From: Clostridia bacterium UC5.1-2E3
Lineage (GTDB): Bacteria; Bacillota; Clostridia; Lachnospirales; Lachnospiraceae
Assembly (NCBI GenBank): GCA_001304875.1
Contig: BBZO01000033.1
Coordinates: 1-34,480, forward strand
Reading direction: 5' to 3'
Length of the DNA stretch: 34,480 nt
Positions 15,970-29,909 of the stretch are shown here, piece after piece. The notes below the pieces were generated by a model. It ran no database searches. It was not told where the DNA came from and saw only the letters and a program-made list of their open reading frames with translations. Each line of letters starts with the position of its first letter. Within the stretch, counting starts at the first letter, position 1. The translations under genes were made by a program, and so were the position numbers.

Positions 15970-17352
15970 TTATTTTCCCATACAGAATTTGCTGAAAATC
16001 TCATTCACCAGATCATCCTCCAGCGACTCCCCGATGATGGTTCCCAGCTTCTCGTAGGCATTCATCAGATCGATGGAATAAAAATCCTCCGGCATTCCCG
16101 CCTCCACGCTGCGGCGCACCATCTCAAGGCTTTCCAGCGTCCCGGCCAGCGCGTTTTTGTGCCGCGCATTGGTGATCATCACCTCGTCGTTGAAATCGAT
16201 CTCGCCGTTTATGAACATGTCCTCTATTTCCTGCTCCAGCCGGTCGATGCCGGAATTTTCCTTGGCCGATACGGCAATCACCGTATGCCCCGTCCGCTCT
16301 TTAAGCTCTTCCTCAGAAACCTGCATCTCGAGATCTGATTTATTGAGCAGGACAATGGCCCTGCGCCCGCGGATCCAGTCTATAATCTTCTCGTCATTTT
16401 CATCCAGCTTTGAGGAGCCGTCCACCACGTAAATAATCAGATCTGCGTCATCCGCCGCGCTCTTGGCCCTGCTCACACCGATCTTCTCCACCACGTCCTC
16501 CGTCTCCCGGATTCCCGCGGTATCTACGATATTGAGGCTGATTCCCTTTAAGTACACATGCTCCTCCAGCGTGTCCCTGGTGGTTCCCGCGATGTCCGTG
16601 ACGATGGCTCTCTCCTCACCGGTCAGCACATTCATCAGAGACGATTTTCCCGCGTTGGGCTTTCCCAGAATCACGGTTTTCACGCCCTCAGAGATCACTC
16701 TCCCGCTGTCCGCCGAGTGAAGAAGCTTCTCCACTTCGCCGATCATGGGCTCAAGAACTCCCTCAAGCTTCTCCCCATATCCGTCCAGCGAGATATGCTC
16801 CGGATCGTCAAGCGCCGACTCAATGAACGCAATCTCATAGAGAATCTTCTCCCTGAGCGCCTTCACTTTCTCCGAGACCGAGCCCTTTAACTGGCTGACA
16901 GAGCTTTTTAACGCCAGCTTGTTTTTCGCATCGATCACTCCCATGACCGCCTCGGCCTGGGACAGATCGATCCGCCCGTTTAAGAAGGCCCGCTTCGTAA
17001 ACTCTCCCGGCTCCGCCGGCCGCGCGCCGTTTCTGAACACTGCATCCAGCACTCTCTTAAGAACCAGGACACCTCCGTGACAGTTGATCTCCACCGTGTC
17101 CTCTGCCGTGTAGCTTCTGGGGCCGCGCATCACCATCAGAAGCACCTCGTCCACCAGTTCATCCCCATCGTAGATATGTCCGTAGTGGATGGTGTGGCTC
17201 TGGGCATCCTTAAGACCCGCCTCCGGCTTTCCCGCCTCACGAAACACCCGGTCCGCCACGGCAAACGCCTCGCTGCCGCTGATTCTCACGATACCGATTC
17301 CGGAATTTGACATGGCGGTGGCGATGGCCGCTATCGTGTCCGTGGTATACAT
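15970..17352 (-). CDS. mnmE: tRNA modification GTPase MnmE
   Basis: 460 residues, intact. The N-terminal tetrahydrofolate-binding domain has DTIAAIATAMSNSGIGIVRI and EFTKRAFLNGRIDLSQAEAV. The GTPase domain has G1 GKPNAGKSS (230-238), G2/IAGTTRD (254-260), DTAG (277-280) and LLNKSD. The C-terminal CMGK carries the catalytic cysteine of the CxGK signature. It forms the tRNA-modifying complex with MnmG encoded next. A terminator (17392-17423) separates it from jag upstream, so mnmE may have its own promoter in the short gap. Confidence 0.98.
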   Translation of the reverse strand: MYTTDTIAAIATAMSNSGIGIVRISGSEAFAVADRVFREAGKPEAGLKDAQSHTIHYGHIYDGDELVDEVLLMVMRGPRSYTAEDTVEINCHGGVLVLKRVLDAVFRNGARPAEPGEFTKRAFLNGRIDLSQAEAVMGVIDAKNKLALKSSVSQLKGSVSEKVKALREKILYEIAFIESALDDPEHISLDGYGEKLEGVLEPMIGEVEKLLHSADSGRVISEGVKTVILGKPNAGKSSLMNVLTGEERAIVTDIAGTTRDTLEEHVYLKGISLNIVDTAGIRETEDVVEKIGVSRAKSAADDADLIIYVVDGSSKLDENDEKIIDWIRGRRAIVLLNKSDLEMQVSEEELKERTGHTVIAVSAKENSGIDRLEQEIEDMFINGEIDFNDEVMITNARHKNALAGTLESLEMVRRSVEAGMPEDFYSIDLMNAYEKLGTIIGESLEDDLVNEIFSKFCMGK

Positions 17353-17391
17353 ACAGTTTCCTCCATTAAACTTATAGTTTCCTACTAAACG

Positions 17392-17423
17392 AAAAACCGC
17401 CGCAAACCTTACATTTGCGGCGG
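17392..17423 (-). terminator. Intrinsic terminator after jag
   Basis: On the minus strand CCGCCGCAAA (17423-17414) pairs perfectly with TTTGCGGCGG (17406-17397), followed by TTTTT (complement of 17392-17396). It lies directly after the jag stop and before mnmE, and should end the rnpA-yidD-yidC-jag transcript. Confidence 0.9.
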
Positions 17424-17432
17424 CATGATTTA

Positions 17433-18256
17433 TCAGTTCTCCCGTCTCTCTCTGCGGCCGCCCTCTCTCTTGAGGAAAATAACCACATGTCTGAACGGCT
17501 CTTCGCCGTCGCTTCTGGTCACCACGTATCTGTCGTTCTGAAGCGCAGAGTGGATGATTCTTCTCTCATAGGGATTCATGGGCTCCAGCGATACGGGACG
17601 TTTGGTCCTCTTCACCTTGTAGGCAATGTTCTTCGCCAGGGTCTCAAGAGTCTCTTTTCTTCTCTCTCTGTAATTCTCAGTGTCCAGCTTCACACGGATG
17701 TAGCCGTCTCTGCCCTTATTCACCACAAGGCTCACAAGGTACTGCAGGGAATCCAGGGTCTGTCCTCTCTTTCCGATCAGGATGCCCATGTCGTCGCCGC
17801 TTAAGTTGACGCCGATCTCCTCCTCGGTGACTGTCACATCGACCGTCACCTCAAGCTCATGGCCTCAAACACCTGGCCTAAGAACTTCTTTATCTTCTCC
17901 TCGGTTTCCGGATCGTCGATCACGGCCGCCGGGGTCTCTTTCTTTGCAGGAGCGGACTTCTCGAAAGATCTGCTCTCAGACTTCGCCGTCTCCGTCTTCG
18001 CGGATTTTGCAGGCTTCGCAGACTTTGCGGGTCTCTCCGGCTTTTCAGCCTTCACCTCGGGCGCCGGAACCTCCACAGGCTCCTCCTCTTTCTTTCTCGC
18101 GCGGATGATGGCCGGCTTCGCGCCTATCCCGAGAAATCCTGAGCTTCCCTTCTCCACAACCTCGTACTCCAGCTTATCGCTGGTGGTCTCCAGCTGAATC
18201 AGAGCCTTCGTTATCGCATCGTCCACTGTTTTTGCTGAAACTGTGATCATTTCCAT
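17433..18256 (-). CDS. jag: RNA-binding protein Jag (KhpB)
   Basis: About 274 residues after correction. Order: Jag-N domain (MEMITVSAKTVDDAITKALI, KGSSGFLGIGAKPAIIRARK), a low-complexity Lys/Ala/Glu linker (EKPERPAKSAKPAKSAKTET), a KH domain with GILIGKRGQTLDSLQYLVSL, and an R3H domain (ERRIIHSALQNDRYVVTRSD). Jag/KhpB binds RNA and influences cell elongation and division in Gram-positives. The frame breaks near 17866, where AGCCTTGAG has become AGCTTGAG; restored, it reads EAMSLEVTVDVTVTEEE. Unrepaired, the Jag-N and KH-R3H halves would be separate. It lies directly after yidC, as is usual. Confidence 0.95.
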
Positions 18257-18268
18257 ACAAATACCCTC

Positions 18269-19512
18269 CTATTTGTTATGCTTCTCGTTATACTTCTGAA
18301 CCATATTCGCCTTGGCTGCCAGGCTTCCCGGCTTGGCGTCCGCATTATAGTATTCAGAAGAATCCTTGATCTGCTTCTTCGTCTGGGCCAGCTTCTCCTC
18401 TCTGATCTTTTCCTGCTTATCCTCCTGGGCCTTGATATTCTTAAGGCTTGCGGAAGCATTCTGAGATACCTTTGCGGGGGGAAGACCCTTCTTCGCTCTC
18501 TTCTTGTTCATCTTCTCCACATTCTTCTGGATCAGCTTATCCATGTCGATCTTGTTCATGTAGGAGTTGACGATCATCTGCTGGAAGATCTGAACCACAG
18601 CCGTCATAATCCAGTAGATACCGATACCTGCCGGGAATCCGAAACAGAAGAACACGGACATCAGCGGCATCGTATACATCATGGTCTTCATGGACTGGGC
18701 GCCGGGGGTATCCGGATCCAGCTGCTGGTTGGAAGACATCAGCTTTGTGGAAATCCACTGGGTGAGACCTGCCAGAATGGGGATCAGCCACGCAATGGTG
18801 ATGTTGTCGAATCCCGTAAACGGCGCGGTCGCCAGGTTGATTCCAAAGAAGGAGTTCATCTGCTCGATCTCCGCGGCGTTGGTCGCAATCACATCGGAAA
18901 TCGCCGGGAACAGTCCCTCTAAGGTTTTCCACTGTTCGGGTGTAAACTTGTATAAAAGATCAACGCATTTGTCTGCCAGACTGTAATCGTAATTCTCAAT
19001 CGGAAGCTTACAGGCAGACGCAAGCTCTGCTATCTTATTAATGTAGTCCGGCTGCTGCTGAAGCGGCTCCACCACGTTGTCAAAGAACGCTCTGACAGAC
19101 GGAACATAAGCCGGAATATTGTAGATAACCCGGTAAAGAGCAAGGATGATCGGGAACTGGATGAGCACCTGCAGGCATCCGCCCGTAGGCTTGCACCGTA
19201 TTTCTCATAGACGGCAGAAACCTCAGCGTTCTGCTTCATCATGGAATCCTGATCTCTTTTTCCCTTGTACTTTTTCTGGATGGCCTGAACCTCCGGGGTT
19301 ATCATGGACATCAGCTTGGAAGACTTCTGCTGGCTGATGGTCATGGGGAAAAGTATCAGCTTAACGATAATGGTAAATAAAATAATACAGAGACCTATGT
19401 TCATGATACCCATGGAGCTGGTAAACTTAAACAGCCAGTCCATGATGTAGCCGAACAAGGTGGCAATGGGCCCGAGAATCGAACCCGCTTTTGTCAAAAC
19501 TACGTAGTCCAA
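18269..19512 (-). CDS. yidC: Membrane protein insertase YidC (OxaA family)
   Basis: About 414 residues after correction. It inserts and folds membrane proteins with or without SecYEG. Seen: N-terminal transmembrane helix, GIMNIGLCIILFTIIVKLIL, the FPMTISQQKSSKLMSMITPE cytoplasmic loop with basic residues, PTGGCLQVLIQFPIILALYR, an extended external loop (about 90 residues), then WLIPILAGLTQWISTKLMSS and two more helices before a long basic tail. A TTG start at 19512 follows GGGAGGT. The frame breaks near 19187 (CCC reduced to CC in AGCCCTACG), which would truncate an essential insertase; a sequence error is far more likely. Between yidD and jag as expected. Confidence 0.95.
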
Positions 19513-19533
19513 TAAAATACCTCCCTTAACGTG

Positions 19534-19758
19534 TTACGGAACCGGATCATAACCGCCTTTTGCAAACGGATGGCACCGAAGGATCCTTTTGCAAGCCAAA
19601 AATGTACCTTTTACCGCCCCATACCGTTCCAATGCCTCAACGGCGTATTGAGAGCACGTGGGGAGATAAATACAGTGAGAATGCATTTTCAGCGGTGAAA
19701 TATACTTCTGGTAAAATCGTATCATCTTAATTAAATATCTTTTAACCAACGCTCTCAC
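19534..19758 (-). CDS. yidD: Membrane protein insertion efficiency factor YidD
   Basis: 74 residues with a GTG start at 19758. The family marks [39 protein letters not shown] and [17 protein letters not shown] are all present, including the three conserved cysteines. It is a small amphipathic protein thought to assist YidC-dependent insertion. The gene starts inside the 3' end of rnpA (17-base overlap) and ends 21 bases before yidC, so the three are translated from one message. Confidence 0.96.
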   Translation of the reverse strand: MRALVKRYLIKMIRFYQKYISPLKMHSHCIYLPTCSQYAVEALERYGAVKGTFLACKRILRCHPFAKGGYDPVP

Positions 19759-20098
19759 TTCGATTCTCTAAAATGTTATGAAGTCCGCACAGGTGCATAA
19801 AAGCACTCTCGATCTTTTTGAAATCTGAATCTTTCGCCGCCGCCCGGACGACGATGACGATGTCTAACCCCTGTCCTAATCTGTCTTCATTCAAACGGAA
19901 AACTTCTCTTAAAAGCCTGGTGACACGGTGCCGCACCACGCTGTTGCCAACCTTTTTGCTGGCGGAAATCCCGATTCTCGTCCGCTGCCCGCCGTTCTCC
20001 GACACATACATAATAAGAAGCTTATTAGCCAGTGACCTGCCGGATTTGTAAACGCTTTTAAACTCATAATTCTTTTTTATGGAATTAAAACGCTTCAT
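19742..20098 (-). CDS. rnpA: Ribonuclease P protein component
   Basis: 118 residues. The protein binds the RNase P RNA and helps cleave the 5' leader of pre-tRNAs. It begins [20 protein letters not shown], with [20 protein letters not shown] and RLLREVFR: the RNR helix reads RHRVTR here, a modest variant. [20 protein letters not shown] follows. A terminator-like hairpin lies between it and rpmH upstream, so rpmH message partly stops before rnpA. Confidence 0.95.
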   Translation of the reverse strand: MKRFNSIKKNYEFKSVYKSGRSLANKLLIMYVSENGGQRTRIGISASKKVGNSVVRHRVTRLLREVFRLNEDRLGQGLDIVIVVRAAAKDSDFKKIESAFMHLCGLHNILENRSESVG

Positions 20099-20127
20099 CG
20101 GACTCTCCTCATCTGCCGGATATCGGG

Positions 20128-20162
20128 AAAAGAAAAGGCCACAATTTCATTTAATTGCGGCC
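20128..20162 (-). terminator. Terminator or attenuator between rpmH and rnpA
   Basis: On the minus strand GGCCGCAATT (20162-20153) pairs with AATTGTGGCC (20146-20137) with one G-U, followed by TTTTCTTTT. It lies 9 bases after the rpmH stop and probably sets the higher level of rpmH message relative to rnpA. Confidence 0.85.
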
Positions 20163-20171
20163 CTGGTTTAC

Positions 20172-20306
20172 TTAAGCAGATAATTTAGCTCTTCCCTTTG
20201 CTCTTCTGGCGGCTAAAACTTTTCTCCCGCCTGCGCTGCTCATTCTCGCTCTGAAACCGTGAACTTTGGATCTCTGTCTATTCTTCGGCTGAAATGTCAT
20301 TTTCAT
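20172..20306 (-). CDS. rpmH: 50S ribosomal protein L34
   Basis: 44 residues, [20 protein letters not shown] followed by the R-rich tail to GRAKLSA; this is the standard length and sequence of L34. The ATG at 20306 has a strong GGAGG nine bases upstream (complement of 20316-20320). The gene is preceded by a strong promoter (20380-20408) and followed by a terminator-like hairpin. Placement next to oriC, leftward, is conserved in most bacteria. Confidence 0.98.
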   Translation of the reverse strand: MKMTFQPKNRQRSKVHGFRARMSSAGGRKVLAARRAKGRAKLSA

Positions 20307-20379
20307 ATCGGCACACCTCCTCTTACATCTAAAATTTAGAAGTACATAATAAGACTATTTTAAATTAAACATCTTCTCA

Positions 20380-20408
20380 ATTATATAGAAGATATCCACG
20401 TCCGTCAA
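20380..20408 (-). promoter_or_regulatory. Sigma-A promoter of rpmH
   Basis: On the minus strand TTGACG (20408-20403) and a perfect TATAAT (20385-20380) are separated by 17 bases. It lies about 75 bases before the rpmH start and should drive rpmH and, by read-through, rnpA-yidD-yidC-jag. Confidence 0.85.
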
Positions 20409-20419
20409 GCAAAAAATGC

Positions 20420-21049
20420 TTAATTCATCACTTTTGAGAGCACTTTTACGATCGATGTGACCAAAATTCCGGCGACGATGGCCTCCGGCACACCATTAAT
20501 CACAATCACGCTCATGATAACCATGTAGAACCCTTCCGCCAGCTTATTGGAAGCCGCGGCGTAGCTCTCACCAAAGAAGATATAGATGAGGTTCATCACG
20601 AGAAGCGTATTGGTCAGAGATCCCGCCACACCGGCGATCCAGAGAGAGATCGTGTGTCCTCCCTTTTTATCTCTGAAAAATTTCATCATCGCTGCAAATA
20701 CATAGTAGGCCACCACTCCGATCAGAACTCTCGGCACAATGGCGATCACCAGGCTCCACCCGTTTCCTCCAAATCCATTAATACTCACAAACGGGGAGAA
20801 CACAAAGGATGTGACGTTCGGGGTTATGGTCGCCCGGATCACACTGGTGACTCCAAACACGAGTCCAAGGAACGCTCCGTATTTCGGCCCAAGAAGAATG
20901 GCTCCGATAATTACGGGCACATGGATGATCGTCGCGTTCATGAATCCCAACGGGATGTAGCCCAGAAACGGCACGCTGGCCATTACCACAATGATTGCTG
21001 CGATTGCTGCAGTTGTCACCATACTGCGCACGCTCTTTAAAGTATTCAT
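20420..21049 (-). CDS. ECF transporter S (substrate-binding) component
   Basis: 209 residues with about six hydrophobic segments. The N-terminal VTTAAIAAIIVVMASVPFLG, then GFMNATIIHVPVIIGAILLG and GPKYGAFLGLVFGVTSVIRA, are typical of the ECF S-component family that includes vitamin-binding subunits such as those for pantothenate, folate or riboflavin. It would bind a vitamin or precursor at the membrane and work with a shared EcfA-EcfA'-EcfT module encoded elsewhere. The substrate cannot be told from the sequence, and I see no riboswitch in the upstream region, which is oriC. It is leftward, between rpmH and oriC. Confidence 0.85.
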   Translation of the reverse strand: MNTLKSVRSMVTTAAIAAIIVVMASVPFLGYIPLGFMNATIIHVPVIIGAILLGPKYGAFLGLVFGVTSVIRATITPNVTSFVFSPFVSINGFGGNGWSLVIAIVPRVLIGVVAYYVFAAMMKFFRDKKGGHTISLWIAGVAGSLTNTLLVMNLIYIFFGESYAAASNKLAEGFYMVIMSVIVINGVPEAIVAGILVTSIVKVLSKVMN

Positions 21050-21185
21050 TTTTTTACCTCCTGCTACTGTTCTTTTTTCAAAGATACAATGCGTTTAATA
21101 GTTGCCATTGGATTATATATAGAAAGAACGCCTGTGTCAATGATTTGATAAAAGAATATCAGCCTTTCCACACCATTTTCACAAC

Positions 21186-21284
21186 TTATCCACAGATTGG
21201 GGATAAATTGTGGATAAATCTCTGGATAAGTCCTGCATATCCTGTGGACGAGAATATTTTCATTGAAAATTACTTCATTATAAT
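21186..21284. other. oriC: oriC, upstream DnaA-box cluster and dnaA promoter
   Basis: Perfect DnaA boxes: TTATCCACA at 21186-21194 and, inverted, TGTGGATAA at 21209-21217. One-mismatch boxes: TGGGGATAA (21198-21206) and TCTGGATAA (21221-21229). A TATAAT at 21279-21284 with TTTTCA 16 bases upstream (21257-21262) is the likely dnaA promoter, so DnaA probably represses its own gene from these boxes. With the second cluster after dnaA this makes a bipartite origin like that of Bacillus. The rest of the 300-base gap holds nothing else recognisable. Confidence 0.88.
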
Positions 21285-21349
21285 GTAAAATGGATATTAG
21301 ATTGGGCAAATGTGCATTTTTGCTTTTTGAATACATTAGGAGACACAAG

Positions 21350-22717
21350 ATGCTGGAAAAAATCAGAGATAAATGGAACGATATTTTAATGAATATAAAG
21401 GAGGAGCACGAGCTTTCGGACGTGTCCTACAAGACCTGGCTGCTCCCGTTAAAGCTGCATTCTGCGGAGAACGGCAAGGTTTTTGTGCTGGTTCCCGACG
21501 CCAATTTTTTAGGTTACATAAAAAAGAAATATGGCCTTCTTCTGCAGGTGGCCATCGAGGAGATGACCGGATACCCCTGTGAGGTGGAATTTATCATCGA
21601 GAACCAGATAAAAGATATCAACGAACCCAAAAATCAACTTATCCACAATACGGCCTCCTCTGTGGATCAGGCTGCCATACAGAATGCCAACTTAAATCCC
21701 CGGTATACCTTCGACACCTTCGTGGTCGGAGCGAACAACAATCTGGCCCACGCCGCTTCGCTGGCGGTGGCCGAGTCCCCCGGCGAGATTTACAATCCAT
21801 TATTCATCTACGGCGGCGTAGGTCTGGGGAAAACCCACCTGATGCACTCCATCGCCCACTTTATATTAAAGAATAACCCGAAGGCCAAGATCCTCTACGT
21901 GACTTCCGAGAAATTCACCAACGAGCTGATCGACGCCATCCGTAATAAGAATAATATTTCCACCACGGAGTTCCGCGAAAAGTACCGGAACAACGACGTT
22001 TTATTGATCGATGACATCCAATTCATCATCGGCAAGGAAAGTACGCAGGAAGAATTTTTCCACACCTTCAACGCGCTCCACGAGGCGAAAAAGCAGATTA
22101 TCATATCGTCCGATAAGCCTCCGAAGGAGATCGAGACGCTGGAGGAGCGGCTGCGCTCCCGCTTTGAGTGGGGTCTGACGGTGGATATCCAGTCCCCCGA
22201 CTACGAGACGAGAATGGCAATCCTGCGAAAGAAGGAAGAGCTGGAAGGCTACAACATCGACAACGAAGTTATCAAATACATCGCCACCCACATCAAATCC
22301 AACATCCGTGAGCTGGAGGGCGCGCTCACCAAGATCGTCGCTCTTTCAAAGCTCAATAAAAAGGAGATAACTCTGGAGCTGGCGGAGGAAGCCTTAAAGG
22401 ATCTCATCTCCCCCAACGCGGTGCGTGAGATCACGCCGGAGCTCATCATCAACGTGGTGGCGGATCACTATAAGATCCAGCCCTCGGACATCACCTCCTC
22501 CAAGCGCAACAAGGAGGTCGTATATCCGAGACAGATCGTCATGTACCTCTGCAGACACATGACGAACACCTCCCTGCAGGCCATCGGCAAGGAGCTGGGA
22601 GGCAAAGATCACACGACGATTATCCATGGCGCCGACAAGATCACAGCGGAGCTTGTGGATAACGAGGCACTGGCAAATACCATAGAAATCCTCAAAAAGA
22701 AGATTAGTCCCCAGTAA
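21350..22717 (+). CDS. dnaA: Chromosomal replication initiator DnaA
   Basis: 455 residues from the ATG at 21350 (AGGAG seven bases upstream); the frame is open for 20 further codons, but the start MLEKIRDKWNDI fits the family. Domain I is followed by a linker (about residues 85-115), then the AAA+ domain with Walker A GGVGLGKT (155-162), Walker B LLIDDIQFI, and RLRSRFEWGL. The C-terminal DNA-binding domain carries GGKDHTTIIHGADKI, the DnaA signature that reads the DnaA box. It opens the origin and loads the helicase. The gene is intact, flanked on both sides by DnaA boxes. Confidence 0.99.
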   Translation: MLEKIRDKWNDILMNIKEEHELSDVSYKTWLLPLKLHSAENGKVFVLVPDANFLGYIKKKYGLLLQVAIEEMTGYPCEVEFIIENQIKDINEPKNQLIHNTASSVDQAAIQNANLNPRYTFDTFVVGANNNLAHAASLAVAESPGEIYNPLFIYGGVGLGKTHLMHSIAHFILKNNPKAKILYVTSEKFTNELIDAIRNKNNISTTEFREKYRNNDVLLIDDIQFIIGKESTQEEFFHTFNALHEAKKQIIISSDKPPKEIETLEERLRSRFEWGLTVDIQSPDYETRMAILRKKEELEGYNIDNEVIKYIATHIKSNIRELEGALTKIVALSKLNKKEITLELAEEALKDLISPNAVREITPELIINVVADHYKIQPSDITSSKRNKEVVYPRQIVMYLCRHMTNTSLQAIGKELGGKDHTTIIHGADKITAELVDNEALANTIEILKKKISPQ

Positions 22718-22950
22718 TCCACAAAATTTGGTGGATAACCCCTTAATAATCTGTGGATAACCCGGTTAAATTCGGGGCTGGGAATCGGCTTGTGGATGAC
22801 TCGCAGGTTATCAGTCATTTTTAAGGCAGTTTTACACAAGTTTGTTCACACCCTAAATCCTTTGATTTTCTGGGCTTGTCCCGCTTATTAACATATTAAC
22901 AGCCCCTACGGCGGTTACGGCGGAATTTAACTATATCTTTATCTATAAAC
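22715..22950. other. oriC: oriC, downstream DnaA-box cluster and candidate unwinding region
   Basis: A perfect inverted DnaA box TGTGGATAA lies at 22752-22760. One-mismatch boxes are TAATCCACA (22715-22723, overlapping the dnaA stop), GGTGGATAA (22730-22738), TGTGGATGA (22791-22799), TTTTACACA (22830-22838) and TTGTTCACA (22842-22850). AT-rich stretches at 22884-22902 and 22924-22949 lie between this cluster and dnaN and are the best candidates for the DNA unwinding element. The placement copies the Bacillus arrangement, where unwinding occurs after dnaA. Confidence 0.85.
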
Positions 22951-22985
22951 CTTCGACTCTACCAGAAAGGAAGTTATCAACAACT

Positions 22986-24104
22986 ATGAAGCTTACATTC
23001 AAAAAAGACGACCTCTTAAACGGCATCAACATTGTTCTCAAGGCAGTGCCCTCCAAGACGACCATGTCCATTCTGGAGTGCATTCTCATCGACGCCTCCA
23101 CCGGCGATATAAAATTAACGGCGAACGACATGGAGCTGGGAATTGAGACCAGGGTAGAGGGCTCTGTTTTAGAGAAAGGAAAGATCGCCCTCGATGCCCG
23201 GCTGTTTTCCGAAATCGTGAGAAAGCTGTCAAGCGGAGACGCGGAGGTTGTGATCGAGTCTGACGAGAAGTACAACACGGTCATCAGCTGCGAAAACTCC
23301 GTGTTTAAAATCCAGGGCAAGGACGGGGACGAATTTTCCTATCTCCCATACATCGAGAAAAATCAGTACATCTGCCTCTCCCAGTTCACCTTAAAAGAGG
23401 TGATCCGGCAGACCATCTTCTCCATCTCGCCCAACGACAGCAATAAGATGATGACCGGCGAGCTATTTGAGGTGAAGGGCAGTGAGCTCCGGGTGGTTTC
23501 CCTGGACGGACATCGCATGTCCATCCGCAAGGTGGTATTAAAAGACAACTACAGCGATATAAAGGTCATCGTTCCTGGCAAGACTCTGAGTGAGATCAGC
23601 AAGATCCTGGGCGGCGACGCGGAGAAGGAAGTTCTCATTTTCTTCGGTCCCAACCACATTCTGTTCGAGTTCGACGACACGCTGGTGGTGTCCCGTCTGA
23701 TCGAGGGCGAGTATTTCAAGGTCGATCAGATGCTTTCAAACGACTATGAGACCAGGGTGACGGTCAATAAGAGAGAGTTTCTCGACTGCATCGAGCGGGC
23801 CAGCATCCTGATCCGCGAGAACGACAAGAAACCGATTATCATTAATATCACCGACGCCAACATGGCGCTTAAGTTAAATTCCAGCTTTGGAACCATGAAC
23901 GCGGAGATTCTGATACACAAGACGGGAAAGGATATCATGATCGGCTTCAATCCCAAGTTTTTGATCGACGCGCTGCGCATCATCGACGACGAGGAAGTGA
24001 CGCTCTACCTCATGAATCCCAAGTCCCCGTGCTTTATCAAGGACGAGGAGGAAAATTACATTTACCTCATTCTTCCCGTCAACTTCAACGCTGCTTCGGT
24101 TTAA
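22986..24104 (+). CDS. dnaN: DNA polymerase III beta sliding clamp
   Basis: 372 residues, intact. It forms the ring that tethers the polymerase to DNA. Seen: MKLTFKKDDLLNGINIVLKA, the three repeated clamp domains of about 120 residues each, IKLTANDMELGIETRVEGSV in the first, GHRMSIRKVVLKDNYSDIKV in the second, and the C-terminal MNPKSPCFIKDEE...YLILPVNF, the usual M/LPVR-like end that shapes the partner-binding pocket. AAAGGAAG precedes the ATG. Origin elements, not a terminator, separate it from dnaA. Confidence 0.98.
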   Translation: MKLTFKKDDLLNGINIVLKAVPSKTTMSILECILIDASTGDIKLTANDMELGIETRVEGSVLEKGKIALDARLFSEIVRKLSSGDAEVVIESDEKYNTVISCENSVFKIQGKDGDEFSYLPYIEKNQYICLSQFTLKEVIRQTIFSISPNDSNKMMTGELFEVKGSELRVVSLDGHRMSIRKVVLKDNYSDIKVIVPGKTLSEISKILGGDAEKEVLIFFGPNHILFEFDDTLVVSRLIEGEYFKVDQMLSNDYETRVTVNKREFLDCIERASILIRENDKKPIIINITDANMALKLNSSFGTMNAEILIHKTGKDIMIGFNPKFLIDALRIIDDEEVTLYLMNPKSPCFIKDEEENYIYLILPVNFNAASV

Positions 24105-24119
24105 TGCAGGGGGAACTAC

Positions 24120-24329
24120 ATGAATACGATAAAAATAAGAGATGAATTTATCAAGCTGGGCCAGGCGCTAAAGCTGGCCGGCCTGGTGGAGTCCGGCGTG
24201 GACGCCAAATTTGCCATCGCCGACGGGCTCGTGAAGGTCAACGGCCAGGTGGAGACCCAGAGAGGGAAGAAGCTTCACGAGGGCGATACCTTTACATACG
24301 GCGGGCAGACTATAACAATCGAGAAATAA
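24120..24329 (+). CDS. yaaA: S4-domain RNA-binding protein (YaaA/RlbA)
   Basis: 69 residues, almost entirely one S4 domain: FIKLGQALKLAGLVESGVDA, then KFAIADGLVKVNGQVETQRG with the RNA-binding GK. In Bacillus this small protein (YaaA, also RlbA) is encoded between dnaN and recF and acts in ribosome assembly. GGGGG lies six bases before the ATG. It starts 15 bases after dnaN and ends ten bases before recF, so dnaN-yaaA-recF form one string. Confidence 0.95.
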   Translation: MNTIKIRDEFIKLGQALKLAGLVESGVDAKFAIADGLVKVNGQVETQRGKKLHEGDTFTYGGQTITIEK

Positions 24330-24339
24330 GGGACACTGA

Positions 24340-25423
24340 ATGATCATCGAATCGCTCGAGCTTAAGAACTACAGAAATTACAAGGAACTTCATATGGACC
24401 TTCACCCGGGGACCAACGTGCTCTACGGCGACAACGCGCAGGGAAAGACCAACATCCTGGAATCCATGTACGTCTGTGCCACCACCAAGTCCCACAAGGG
24501 AAGCCGGGACAGAGAGATCATCAATTTTGGGGAGGACGAGTCCCACATCAAAATGAATATCCGCAAGAACGATGTCCTACCGCATCGACATGCACCTTAA
24601 GAAAAATAAGACCAAGGGCGTGGCGGTCAACGGGATCCCCATACGGAAGGCCAGCGAGCTGTTCGGTATCGTGAACATTGTCTTTTTCTCCCCGGAGGAC
24701 TTGAATATTATTAAAAATGGCCCTGCGGAGCGCCGCAGGTTCATCGATTTAGAGTTATGTCAACTAAATAAGCTGTACGTTCATTCCCTGGTCCAGTACA
24801 ACAAGATTGTGACCCAGAGAAACAAGCTTTTAAAGGAGCTGACGTTCCGCCCCGACTATGAGGAGACGCTGGATATCTGGGATATGCAGCTGGTGTCCTA
24901 CGGGCGGGAGGTTATTTCCTACCGGAAGGAATTTATCGATCAGTTGAATGACCTCATACAGGACGTACATTTCAACCTGTCGGGCGAGAGGGAACGGCTT
25001 AGGATTTTTTATGACCCGAACGTGGAGCGGGAGGAGTTTGAGACCGCTCTCAAAAAGAGCCGTGCGCAGGATATCAAACAGCGGACGACCCTCACCGGGC
25101 CCCACAGGGACGATATCAGTTTTTATGTAAATGACGTGGATATCCGCAGGTTTGGATCCCAGGGACAGCAGAGGACGGCGGCCCTGGCGCTCAAGCTGGC
25201 GGAGATCCAGCTGGTAAAGAAGATAACGAGAGACTATCCCATCCTGCTTTTAGATGACGTGCTCTCCGAGCTGGACAGCAGCAGGCAGGAGCACCTGCTG
25301 GCGGAGATCACGAAGATCCAGACTGTCATCACATGTACGGGTCTGGATGATTTCATCAACAATAGATTTAAGATAGATAAGATTTTCAGGATAGCAAACG
25401 GAGCAATCATCAGCGAAGAATGA
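24340..25423 (+). CDS. recF: DNA repair and replication protein RecF
   Basis: About 361 residues after correction, the normal length. It loads RecA at single-strand gaps. Seen: [20 protein letters not shown], Walker [13 protein letters not shown], the conserved [20 protein letters not shown], the ABC-like signature [19 protein letters not shown], and Walker [21 protein letters not shown]. The frame changes near 24572, where KNDV(S)[11 protein letters not shown] should be continuous; the offset means two bases lost (perhaps GT from GTGT) or one gained. A sequence error is likely since both halves are perfectly conserved. gyrB follows directly. Confidence 0.95.
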
Positions 25424-25440
25424 ATCTCAAGGAGGAAGAA

Positions 25441-29887
<4,447 letters not shown>

Positions 29888-29909
29888 AAGAAAGGAAGGG
29901 AGATGGATT

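Noticed and set aside
24572..25423. A separate 283-residue RecF-like gene starting [10 protein letters not shown]
   Set aside because: It is the remainder of recF after a frame break; the N-terminal Walker A part is directly upstream.
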